DNA from: Elusimicrobiota bacterium
GTDB taxonomy: Bacteria; Elusimicrobiota; Elusimicrobia; Elusimicrobiales; UBA9959
Direction: 5' to 3'
Assembly: GCA_003450815.1 (NCBI GenBank)
Contig: DMES01000078.1
Coordinates: forward strand, 1-64,000
DNA: 64,000 bases
The notes under the pieces: model-generated
Told to the model about the DNA's origin: nothing
Seen by the model: the letters and a program-made list of their open reading frames with translations, nothing else
Database searches by the model: none
Shown here: in pieces, positions 57,370-64,000 of the stretch
Layout of the letters: every line of letters starts with the position of its first letter
Position numbering within the stretch: the first letter of the stretch is position 1
Position numbers and translations under genes: made by a program

Positions 57370-59723
57370 TTCAACGTATTGAACAGGAAATGGAAAAACT
57401 TTTGCTGGAGAAGCACGGCCTTGATTATCTTCTTAATAATGCCGCTGATGATATTGTTGCCAAGATAAAAAATATGGAGAGTGGGGTGTTTTTAGTGGAG
57501 GGCTTGCCTGGCATAGGGAAGAGTGCCAGCATGAAGTATATTGCAAATGCCGTTGGCGCGCATAACCCAGAAAGAGTTGTTCATTTTTACTTCAGCTTGA
57601 ATAATCCTGTTTTAGATAATGCGGATAATTATTATGAATACACCTGTGATAAAATCAGGATAATAATGGGAGTTGCAGATCCTGCCGTTCCACAAATTCA
57701 AACTTCAAGAAGGGAGAGGAAAGATTATAACGATTTCCAGCAATCCGTATTGGATTTGTCCTCCGCAATAGGCAAAGATGACGAGAAAAAAGTTTATTTT
57801 TTCATTGATGGTATAGAGGAGATGCGTGATTATAAAGAATTCCTTAGCTATATTCTTCCGGCTGAAGGTGTTATCTATGTAATTTTTGCGCAACCAGGCG
57901 TTTGTAACGGAAGTTTGCCGGTAAATTTCCTTGAACACGGAAAAATAAAAAATCGGGTTGAAGTAAAATATCTCAATAAAACACACGCCAGGGAATTTTT
58001 CTGGAAAGTGTTTGGGAAAGCCCCAGATGCTGAATTTGATGTTTTTGAGTCTAAGGTGCGAGCGCATTTTGATAGTTATATTGAAACCGAGGAAAACCGT
58101 TGCCCATTATTGCTTAAGATTTTAGCCGAGGACGCAAAGGAGGATGGATTTAATCTAGATAGGGCTTGGGCTATTGGGTTAGAAGGATATTTGGATGGGC
58201 GAGTTAAACTTTTTTCTGAGAATGCAAAAAAGCTTTTGGTTTTAGTGGCGCTAGCCAAAGGCCCGCTGCAGAGCGAAGACCTTGTTGAAATGACGGGTTT
58301 AAGCCGGGCGGTTTGCGATGGGGCACTTAACGAGGCGAAGAAATTTTTAATAATTAACGGCCAAGGTATTGTTATATCCCATAATGTGTGGGCAAAATTA
58401 ATTTCTGATAGATGGGGTGACAAGTCAAGTTATGAAGTGTATTTAACTTGGTGCGCCAATTGGAGCAACCCTTCCCTGCGCCAGGAAACAGCGGTATATA
58501 TAGCTCGGCACTATGTGTTTCATGTCCTGGACTTTTCCGACAGATGGTCTGATGGCTCTGGAAGAGCAGAGGAATTATTGCTTGAACTGTATAAGGACTC
58601 TGCTGATGAATATGTGGGCTTTCAGCTAAACACTTTATTCCCATTAGGTGAATCTTTGACTGATATTAGTCGCATAGCTAAAAAAGCTTTTGTGAGAGTT
58701 TCCTCATCGCAAAAATTCAAACCGGAACTTGTGGTTACTTTGGTAGCGGTAATATGTCAGATAGAGGGATCAAAACGTGCAGATTTTACAAGGGAGTATT
58801 TAAGCGCTGCGAACCGGAAGGGTATTGACAGTGAAATCGATAAAGGCATAATTCGTGAGGTAGCAACTTCTGTTTTAGCCATGATTGGATGCGATGAGGC
58901 CGGGCTCGTATGGGGATTGCTACCGATTGAGACGGGGGTGGATAAGAAATGGGATGATTCTCAGGCTCTATGTTATCTGGTCTCAGAAAAGATCTTTAGA
59001 GAGATGCCTTCTGAAGAAAATAAGTTGCTAATATTTGATACTTTCTTGCAAAACACGAGGAGATGTTTAGAAGGTGACGCGGTGCGTTTAAAATCAGCTA
59101 CGTGGCCTGAGAATGTTAAACTTGTTTACCAAGGTCTGCGTGTCTGGTTGAATATCTATGCAGCTTTTCAGCCGTGGTTGAAATTACCACATGATTCTAG
59201 AAATCCTAAGGTAAAAGTCTTAGCAAAGCATGGGGCTCAGTATGAACAAGGTATTCTGTTATGGGTAAATGCACTTTTTAGATGTGCGAAACAAATATCT
59301 AAAGAAAAAAGCGGGATTTCTGGGGTGGAGCGTGAAATGCTTAATAGAATTCAGCGTGCAGGAATTCTTGCCCAACTTAAAATAAAGCCAGTCATATGGA
59401 ATATGGGGCCTAAAGGCGCAACCTGCAGAGCAGATGAGATTGTGTCTTTATCATGTATTATAATTTGTGAACAAGATGTTGTTGCAAGGCGTGCTGCTGC
59501 TGAGGGGTTGATTGAAATTGGTGATTCTACGGCTTGTGAGGCTTTGATTTATGGACTAAAGAATGATACAGATGTCCAAGTTCGCGCCCGATCCGCCACA
59601 GCTTTAGGTAAAATTGGTGATCCCTGTGCGCAAGAGCCGCTGATTGAAGCTATAAATGATGAATTTGAAGAGGTTCGAGTGGCTGTTAAAACGGCCCTTG
59701 AAAAACTCAGGCCTGCTAAATAG
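57366..59723 (+). CDS. STAND-type P-loop NTPase with C-terminal HEAT repeats
   Basis: 785 residues. Walker A GLPGIGKS (46-53) and Walker B VYFFIDGIEE (143-152) with NACHT-like spacing; VKYLNKTHAREFFWKVFG and a winged-helix-like AKGPLQSEDLVEMTGLSRAV follow, as in STAND ATPases. The middle is helical. The last 90 residues carry PBS-lyase-type HEAT repeats (RRAAAEGLIEIGDSTACEAL, RARSATALGKIGDPCAQEPL). STAND proteins are switch-like sensors in immunity and signalling. It ends a three-gene translationally coupled operon closed by a strong terminator. No effector domain is recognisable. Confidence 0.8.
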   Translation: MIQRIEQEMEKLLLEKHGLDYLLNNAADDIVAKIKNMESGVFLVEGLPGIGKSASMKYIANAVGAHNPERVVHFYFSLNNPVLDNADNYYEYTCDKIRIIMGVADPAVPQIQTSRRERKDYNDFQQSVLDLSSAIGKDDEKKVYFFIDGIEEMRDYKEFLSYILPAEGVIYVIFAQPGVCNGSLPVNFLEHGKIKNRVEVKYLNKTHAREFFWKVFGKAPDAEFDVFESKVRAHFDSYIETEENRCPLLLKILAEDAKEDGFNLDRAWAIGLEGYLDGRVKLFSENAKKLLVLVALAKGPLQSEDLVEMTGLSRAVCDGALNEAKKFLIINGQGIVISHNVWAKLISDRWGDKSSYEVYLTWCANWSNPSLRQETAVYIARHYVFHVLDFSDRWSDGSGRAEELLLELYKDSADEYVGFQLNTLFPLGESLTDISRIAKKAFVRVSSSQKFKPELVVTLVAVICQIEGSKRADFTREYLSAANRKGIDSEIDKGIIREVATSVLAMIGCDEAGLVWGLLPIETGVDKKWDDSQALCYLVSEKIFREMPSEENKLLIFDTFLQNTRRCLEGDAVRLKSATWPENVKLVYQGLRVWLNIYAAFQPWLKLPHDSRNPKVKVLAKHGAQYEQGILLWVNALFRCAKQISKEKSGISGVEREMLNRIQRAGILAQLKIKPVIWNMGPKGATCRADEIVSLSCIIICEQDVVARRAAAEGLIEIGDSTACEALIYGLKNDTDVQVRARSATALGKIGDPCAQEPLIEAINDEFEEVRVAVKTALEKLRPAK

Positions 59724-59816
59724 ACGGTTGCTGTAGATTATAGTCGCTTTTTAGACTATGATTCCCCAACATCCCCTCCTAAACGAACCATAAAAAACTA
59801 ATAGCTGGAGTAACTT

Positions 59817-59846
59817 CCCCAGGCAGCAGTAAAATGCTGCCTGGGG
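59817..59846 (+). terminator. Rho-independent terminator of the sigma/anti-sigma/STAND operon
   Basis: CCCCAGGCAGCA and TGCTGCCTGGGG form a perfect 12-bp stem with a 6-nt loop, followed by CTGCTTTGTTTT. Confidence 0.85.
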
Positions 59847-59907
59847 CTGCTTTGTTTTGGCATTAAGTTTCCGAAGAACCCATATAGACAAATAATTGGA
59901 CAAAACA

Positions 59908-59959
59908 CCCTGCAACAAAATAGCGTTAACCGGGAATATACAGGTAGAAGGGTAACGCT
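59908..59959 (+). repeat. Leader element, copy A
   Basis: CCCTGCAACAAAAT (59908-59921), then AGCGTTA (59922-59928)/TAACGCT (59953-59959) closing a stem-loop with GGGAATATACAGGTAGAA in the loop. Copy B at 62834 shares the first 14 nt and the loop pattern but has different stem bases. Confidence 0.55.
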
Positions 59960-59979
59960 GAGAGGGTCTGGGGGATGGT

Positions 59980-60160
59980 ACAAACTGGAAGCCGGCGACA
60001 TATAGTGATAGGCAATTAAAACTTACGGAGGAATATATGAACACAAAACACCTTACAGTAGACACAAGCAATGCGGCCTGGGAGATTTTCGGGTTTGACC
60101 GGGAAATGCGGGGAAGTGAGCATCGCGTTACGGATAGCCAGCGCTCAAAAACCACAGTCT
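59980..60160 (+). repeat. Tandem direct repeat, left unit (leader copy D and start of the NYN gene)
   Basis: ACAAACTGGAAGCCGGCGAC at 59980 recurs at 60247; similarity continues through the ribosome binding site, ATG and some 40 codons. Unit spacing is 267 bp, a multiple of three. Confidence 0.75.
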
Positions 60161-60759
60161 GCCTTCAACGCGAGGCTATTGAACGCTGCGGAAGCTGCGG
60201 CGCGCCTGCCATACAGGGGGCGGGGTTCTGTTATTCGTGTCTTGCAACAAACTGGAAGCCGGCGACATATAGCGAGAGGCAGCAAAAACTTACTGAGGAA
60301 TATATGAACATAAAATACCTTATAGTGGATGGAAGCAATGCGGCCAGGGAAATTTTTGGGTTTGGCCGGGATATCTGGGGGAATGAGCGCCGCGTTCTGG
60401 ATAACCAGCACTCAAAAAGCCTGCTTTCCGTGCTTGCCGCGTTTCCCAAGAGGCTCGGTATACCTGAAATTAAGGTGTATTTTGACGGAACCGTGCGGCC
60501 GCATGAAATATGCCCGCGAAACCTGCCCATGAGCGTACGCCTGGAATTCGGTGCCGGAACTGCCGCGGATGAACTTATAGTACGCGAGGCCGGCGCTCTG
60601 GTCAATAGCGCCGGAGGGATAGCCGTTGTAACTAATGATCGCGATCTGGGAAACCGGGTTAAAGGGTTGGGGGTATTCAAGGTTCTTCCGGTGTGGTCAC
60701 TGAAAGCAATGGCCCAGGATGCCGGTCTGAATACGGATTTGTATTTCCACTCGGCCTAA
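60037..60759 (+). CDS. NYN-domain (PIN-like) protein with partial N-terminal duplication and zinc ribbon
   Basis: The 240-residue frame has three parts. Residues 1-43 repeat the beginning of the NYN domain (HLTVDTSNAAWEIFGF). Residues 45-70 form a zinc ribbon, RCGSCGAPAIQGAGFCYSC. After a translated leader (TNWKPATYSERQQKLTEEY), a full NYN domain starts at Met 90 (ATG 60304): YLIVDGSNAAREIFGF, KVYFDGT, ADELIVREAG and VVTNDRDLGNRV, with the acidic residues of the YacP/PIN-like nuclease fold. Either start is possible, since both have ribosome binding sites (GGAGG before 60037, GAGG before 60304). The likely activity is RNA cleavage. Confidence 0.8.
   Translation: MNTKHLTVDTSNAAWEIFGFDREMRGSEHRVTDSQRSKTTVCLQREAIERCGSCGAPAIQGAGFCYSCLATNWKPATYSERQQKLTEEYMNIKYLIVDGSNAAREIFGFGRDIWGNERRVLDNQHSKSLLSVLAAFPKRLGIPEIKVYFDGTVRPHEICPRNLPMSVRLEFGAGTAADELIVREAGALVNSAGGIAVVTNDRDLGNRVKGLGVFKVLPVWSLKAMAQDAGLNTDLYFHSA
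60247..60427 (+). repeat. Tandem direct repeat, right unit (leader copy C and start of the complete NYN domain)
   Basis: Second copy of the unit at 59980; it includes the binding site and ATG 60304 and is translated in frame from the upstream start. Confidence 0.75.
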
Positions 60760-60826
60760 TGTGCGGGTTCTGTGCCAACGGAAGCGGAGTAAAACGACCT
60801 TCAGTCAAAACTTAGTAAGAGGACTT

Positions 60827-62458
60827 ATGATAAAAATAAAAAACAATAATGATTATCTCGCAAACCTTACCCGCATTCTTTGCAACCCTGATTTCCACCG
60901 GGCTCTTCCCGATAAGTCTCCGGCGCCATTGCTTAAGGCGCCGACAAGGCTTAGGTCTGTTGCTTCGGCTGTTGACTCTAAAGCCGTCTGCGCCAAAACT
61001 CTTGCGGAATTGCGCGAGCTTTTTGCCGCCGGTCAAAAGGGAGTTAAGCGCGGGCTTAAAATACCTTTTACCAAAATTTGCGTGCAGAAACGGTTTGATG
61101 AAATAGAGTCCGCGGCCTTCGCGCTCTTTGCGGTGGCTGAAATTTCCGGTCGGGATCAGTTTGAAATCTTCCGCGGGGCGGAAAACATCTTTAAATCCCT
61201 GGCTGGCCTGTTCGGCATGGAAAAGGTAAGGCTGGCCCCTTATTTTCTGTCTTCCGGCAAACTCAGGAAATCCGGCGTGTTTTCGTGTGGACATTACATG
61301 CAGGACGACGCCTTCCGTCTGCCGTCTAACTTAAGGGAGAAAATTATTGAAAAACTGCTTACCGGAGATAAGAAATCCCTCAAGAAGAAAAATAAGGTTG
61401 TGAAAATACTCCGGCCCGGCAGCATTTCAGAGAGGCTCGGTTTAAACGTAATAGCGCAGGAGGCCGCCAAAAGACAGCTCTCAACCGTGGCTTTTCAGCA
61501 TTTGCAGCGCGCTAAAACACCGGTTAAATCAGGGTTGGCCGCGCCGCGCCTGAATACGCTGCTTATCGGGCCTACCGGCTGTGGAAAAACTTATATAACC
61601 AAATGCCTGGCGGAAATACTGGGTGTGCCCGTTGCCTTTTGCGACGCCACACAGTACACTGAAACCGGCTATGCGGGCGCCTGTGTGGAAGATATGCTGG
61701 TGCAGCTTCAAACGTCCGCCGGAGACAACCCCAAAGCCGCGGAATACGGGATAATTTTTATAGATGAAATAGACAAGATACGCGCGGAAAGTGTGGGTCA
61801 GTCACATAACAGTAACCGTGATGTAAGCGGTCTTAGCGTACAGCAGGACCTGCTTAAAATACTTGAAGGCGACAAGCTTAACTATGAGAAGTATCGTACA
61901 AGGTGTCTCAGCGAGTATAGCTTTAACGTAAAGAATGTGTTGTTTATCGCCGCGGGCGCATTCCAGGGTTTGGTTGATATCGTAAACGATCGGATTAAAA
62001 CCAAAAGACAGATAGGATTTAATGACCAGGCGACCTTAACAAACGGTCAACCTGAGCAGGTTAATCTTCTGCAACAGGTACGTCCGCAGGACATTATAAA
62101 GTACGGTTTTATGCCGGAGCTTATAGGGCGTTTCCCTAATGTAATTGCGCTTGACCGGCTTACCAGGGAAGATTTTCTGGGTATACTGGATAATCCCCGC
62201 ACAAGCCTTGTGGAGTATTACCGCGATTTTTTCAATAAACATGGTGTGGAGCTGGAAATCCCGCCTGAGTTTTATGGGGAAATTTCCGCCAATGCCATTG
62301 ACCGCGACTTGGGCGCCAGGGGCCTTAACGCTGCCGTGGAAGGGTTTTTCTCAGGCCTGGTTTTTGACCTTCTGAAGTTCAAGAAAGCCGGTGAAAGACA
62401 AAAAGTCAACATAATGGACTATACTCGCGGCGGGCATCTTAAGGAACTGTTCGGGTAA
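60827..62458 (+). CDS. ClpX-like AAA+ unfoldase with a non-canonical N-terminus
   Basis: 543 residues from ATG 60827 (AGAGGA upstream). Residues about 200-543 are a complete ClpX core: Walker A GPTGCGKT (248-255), pore-1 loop GYAG (281-284), Walker B IIFIDEIDKI (309-318), RDVSGLSVQQDLLKILEG, an IGF tripeptide at 396-398 in the loop that docks ClpX on ClpP, KYGFMPELIGRFPNVIALD, and sensor II DLGARGLNAAVE. The N-terminal 200 residues replace the zinc-binding domain with a helical region I do not recognise (RGLKIPFTKICVQKRFDEIE). It is 67 bp after the NYN gene. It is probably a specialised paralogue, not the housekeeping ClpX. Confidence 0.88.
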   Translation: MIKIKNNNDYLANLTRILCNPDFHRALPDKSPAPLLKAPTRLRSVASAVDSKAVCAKTLAELRELFAAGQKGVKRGLKIPFTKICVQKRFDEIESAAFALFAVAEISGRDQFEIFRGAENIFKSLAGLFGMEKVRLAPYFLSSGKLRKSGVFSCGHYMQDDAFRLPSNLREKIIEKLLTGDKKSLKKKNKVVKILRPGSISERLGLNVIAQEAAKRQLSTVAFQHLQRAKTPVKSGLAAPRLNTLLIGPTGCGKTYITKCLAEILGVPVAFCDATQYTETGYAGACVEDMLVQLQTSAGDNPKAAEYGIIFIDEIDKIRAESVGQSHNSNRDVSGLSVQQDLLKILEGDKLNYEKYRTRCLSEYSFNVKNVLFIAAGAFQGLVDIVNDRIKTKRQIGFNDQATLTNGQPEQVNLLQQVRPQDIIKYGFMPELIGRFPNVIALDRLTREDFLGILDNPRTSLVEYYRDFFNKHGVELEIPPEFYGEISANAIDRDLGARGLNAAVEGFFSGLVFDLLKFKKAGERQKVNIMDYTRGGHLKELFG

Positions 62459-62553
62459 GAGCATCGGGGGCTTATGAATGGCAGGAAAGGCAGGTAACAT
62501 TTCGGCAGCTGTAGTCTTATAGTAGAGGCTGGTTAAAACATAGGAGGTTATAT

Positions 62554-62775
62554 ATGGCTGGACATAGAGCTTGGAACAGGTTTAATAACAGCGGGGTTGC
62601 CTGGAATCACTGCGGGTATGGGTTTAGGAAAGATGATAGTGAGGATAGGGAGGCATCTAAATGGGATAGAGAGCTTGCCGCCCGGACTTTGCTTAAGATA
62701 GAGGCTAGAAAGGCGGCGGTGAAATTTACCAGGGATGTTCCCATAAACACAATAGGGATATATTGGGCCAGGTAG
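62554..62775 (+). CDS. Small basic protein of unknown function
   Basis: 73 residues behind a strong TAGGAGG. It begins MAGHRAWNRFNNSGVAWNH and contains DREASKWDRELAARTLLKIE. Rich in Arg, Trp and Asn; no motif known. Member of the same-strand small-gene series. Confidence 0.6.
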   Translation: MAGHRAWNRFNNSGVAWNHCGYGFRKDDSEDREASKWDRELAARTLLKIEARKAAVKFTRDVPINTIGIYWAR

Positions 62776-62833
62776 TTGTAAGAACGGGAAAATTAGTTAT
62801 TCTACGCTTGACCGTTCTGAGTATGGCCAAAGT

Positions 62834-62890
62834 CCCTGCAACAAAATGGAAGCTGTCGGGCATATGTAGGTGAGAGGCGGTAAGGTTGTG
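62834..62890 (+). repeat. Leader element, copy B
   Basis: CCCTGCAACAAAATGGAAGC followed by GTCGGGCATATGTAGGTGAG and GGCGGT, upstream of the gene at 62907. Compared with copy A, the loop pattern GGGnATATnnAGGT is kept while the stem sequence differs. Confidence 0.55.
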
Positions 62891-62906
62891 AAAATAAGGA
62901 GGCAAT

Positions 62907-63167
62907 ATGGATATTGAAGATATACTGGGCATGCCTAAACATAAGAGGTATATAAAGAATACTCGCACATCGCATGATAGGAATGTCCGCATAGAGATCA
63001 ACGGTGATGTTACAAAGGCTGAGCAGAACTTCCTTAACGGGATGTCATTTTTTATAGCAGGCACACTGAGCAAAGACGATGAAAAGTATACCCGCTATGT
63101 GTCTGAAGTAATGTCGAAGTTGCTCAAGCACTTTGTTGACAGGATGAAAAAGCCGGAGGGCAAGTAA
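62907..63167 (+). CDS. Small protein of unknown function
   Basis: 86 residues behind AAGGAGGCAAT. Starts MDIEDILGMPKHKRYIKN and ends in a helical segment (YTRYVSEVMSKLLKHFVDRM). No motif recognised. It follows leader copy B and precedes the next gene by 3 bp, suggesting translational coupling. Confidence 0.65.
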   Translation: MDIEDILGMPKHKRYIKNTRTSHDRNVRIEINGDVTKAEQNFLNGMSFFIAGTLSKDDEKYTRYVSEVMSKLLKHFVDRMKKPEGK

Positions 63168-63170
63168 GAT

Positions 63171-63548
63171 ATGAATGACAATATTTTTGAAGATTATTAC
63201 AAGGATGCTTGCTCACCGGAAAGGAACATGGAGCCGCCCAGGGGTGAGGATAGCGTAATAACAGAGGATGCAAAGCTTATCAAGGATTCCATCAATGACT
63301 TTGTGGGCAAGATGAATAAGCTTGTAGGCACTGTGTTTGATAAAGAGAAGGCTAAGGGAACACGGGACGATTTGGTGGTAACAGTTGTGGCGGGCGGTCT
63401 GGCATTCGCCATGGCTAATGTCTACTACCTTCTCACTCGTGACATTGGAGCCAGGATGAGCAAGGAAGAATTCCAGCGGACCTTTTTTAGGATGTGCGAG
63501 AGCGCTTTTAAGAATATGGAAAAGCGTAAAGACAGCCATAATACTTAA
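63171..63548 (+). CDS. Small helical protein of unknown function
   Basis: 125 residues. KLIKDSINDFVGKMNKLVGT and LVVTVVAGGLAFAMANVYYL suggest an amphipathic then a hydrophobic helix; the latter could touch or cross the membrane. GGAGGGC sits upstream. No family recognised. Confidence 0.65.
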   Translation: MNDNIFEDYYKDACSPERNMEPPRGEDSVITEDAKLIKDSINDFVGKMNKLVGTVFDKEKAKGTRDDLVVTVVAGGLAFAMANVYYLLTRDIGARMSKEEFQRTFFRMCESAFKNMEKRKDSHNT

Positions 63549-63607
63549 GGTAGCTGTTCCCGCGCCAAACAATCGGAGAGAAAACAGAACCAGAGTAGGG
63601 AGGAAAT

Positions 63608-63970
63608 ATGTTTTTCCCAATATTACTTGGTGTCATACTAGCGTACTTCTTCTTCAAGGCGCTATTCGTATTTCCGTTGTGGCTTAACAGGAATCTCTTT
63701 AGCAAGATATGGCACGAAGAGAAGCCAGTGGTTGACAAGGAAACTATAAAGCGCATCAAAGAACTCTGTGTTGATGACGAGGTGTCCGAGGAGACCGCCG
63801 TGCTTATGACCGCCCGGGAGACTGGCGAGAGCGAACAGAATATTTATGCGGCCTTTGATGTAAGCGATGCCAGGGAACTTGTGTCGCTTTTGGCGGGTAA
63901 GAAGCCCGGGCTGTTTCAGATAATTAACAAGGCGATAAGCAAGTTGCCCAAGAAAGGGATGGGGGGATAA
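63608..63970 (+). CDS. Small protein with N-terminal transmembrane helix
   Basis: 120 residues behind GGGAGGAAAT. FPILLGVILAYFFFKALFVF is a membrane anchor; the rest (KRIKELCVDDEVSEETAVLM, then NIYAAFDVSDARELVSLL) is soluble and helical. No family recognised. It may place part of the ClpX-like/NYN system at the membrane, which is speculation. Confidence 0.65.
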   Translation: MFFPILLGVILAYFFFKALFVFPLWLNRNLFSKIWHEEKPVVDKETIKRIKELCVDDEVSEETAVLMTARETGESEQNIYAAFDVSDARELVSLLAGKKPGLFQIINKAISKLPKKGMGG

Positions 63971-63971
63971 T

Positions 63972-64000
63972 ATGAAATACAACCAAGTGCTTGAATGCCG
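63972..64000 (+). CDS. Start of a further gene, cut by the window edge
   Basis: ATG 63972 behind GGGGGG opens MKYNQVLEC and runs off the right edge. It continues the same-strand series. Confidence 0.5.

Overview
The window reads as chromosomal DNA of a diderm bacterium with mid-range GC content. It carries a PilM-N-O-P-Q type IV pilus machine with an outer-membrane secretin, a DsbD/TlpA periplasmic redox pair, a monofunctional transglycosylase, and GatCAB for indirect Gln/Asn-tRNA charging. The gene mix and the many short interspersed repeats suggest an uncultured lineage such as Elusimicrobiota. That is an inference from gene content only; no rRNA or other marker settles it.

Layout. 0-4.6 kb: a sigma-54-type response regulator with a partial overlapping partner at the left edge, a CPBP membrane protease, a UbiE/MenG methyltransferase, a 57-residue conserved-looking small protein and a small membrane protein. 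4.5-13.8 kb: a promoter and pilMNOPQ, followed on the same strand by two Wzy/O-antigen-ligase-like proteins with TPR-like tails and a cardiolipin synthase. 13.8-19.2 kb: an exported protein of unknown function, then gatB, a NUDIX hydrolase, gatA and gatC on the minus strand. 19.2-25.1 kb: a UvrD/PcrA helicase and a TPP-riboswitch-controlled thiC-thiM-thiE-thiD operon. 25.1-30.4 kb: a membrane protein, a thioredoxin/TIGR03435 fusion, DsbD, YchF, and tRNA-Glu and tRNA-Thr next to a decayed integrase. 31-39.5 kb: a cyclic-nucleotide-binding protein, an FAD oxidoreductase, an ABC-F ATPase, a DJ-1/PfpI protein, a 5'-nucleotidase-like/beta-barrel fusion and an FkbM methyltransferase bracketed by REP-like elements.

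39.5-51.3 kb holds nearly the whole shikimate pathway on the minus strand in two blocks: chorismate mutase-DAHP synthase-aroE-aroC-aroK, and aroB-aroQ-aroA with mtgA. Between them is about 4.5 kb of cargo: a holin-like membrane protein, a glycine-repeat secreted protein with an SH3 tail, a brnTA toxin-antitoxin locus whose toxin has an internal deletion, and an acetyltransferase interrupted by an amber codon. prfB follows at 51.5 kb and appears to lack the usual programmed frameshift.

52.6-64 kb is accessory and in part clearly AT-richer. It holds a DUF4062/RecG-C-like protein flanked by short direct repeats and related gene fragments, a group of small unknown genes, and a tightly overlapping operon of a sigma factor-like protein, a zinc-finger anti-sigma-like protein and a STAND-type P-loop NTPase with C-terminal HEAT repeats. 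Next comes a second same-strand cluster: an NYN-domain protein with an in-frame partial duplication, a ClpX-like unfoldase that keeps the IGF loop for ClpP docking but has an unrelated N-terminus, and at least five small genes with strong ribosome binding sites. Four related leader sequences recur inside this last cluster. These two gene sets are the best candidates for an undescribed system, possibly defence or stress related, but no function is shown by the sequence.

Short repeats are a theme of the window: palindromic leaders before gatC, dsbD and aroB, REP-like hairpins, oligomer repeats in intergenic gaps, and some that lie in frame inside coding sequence.
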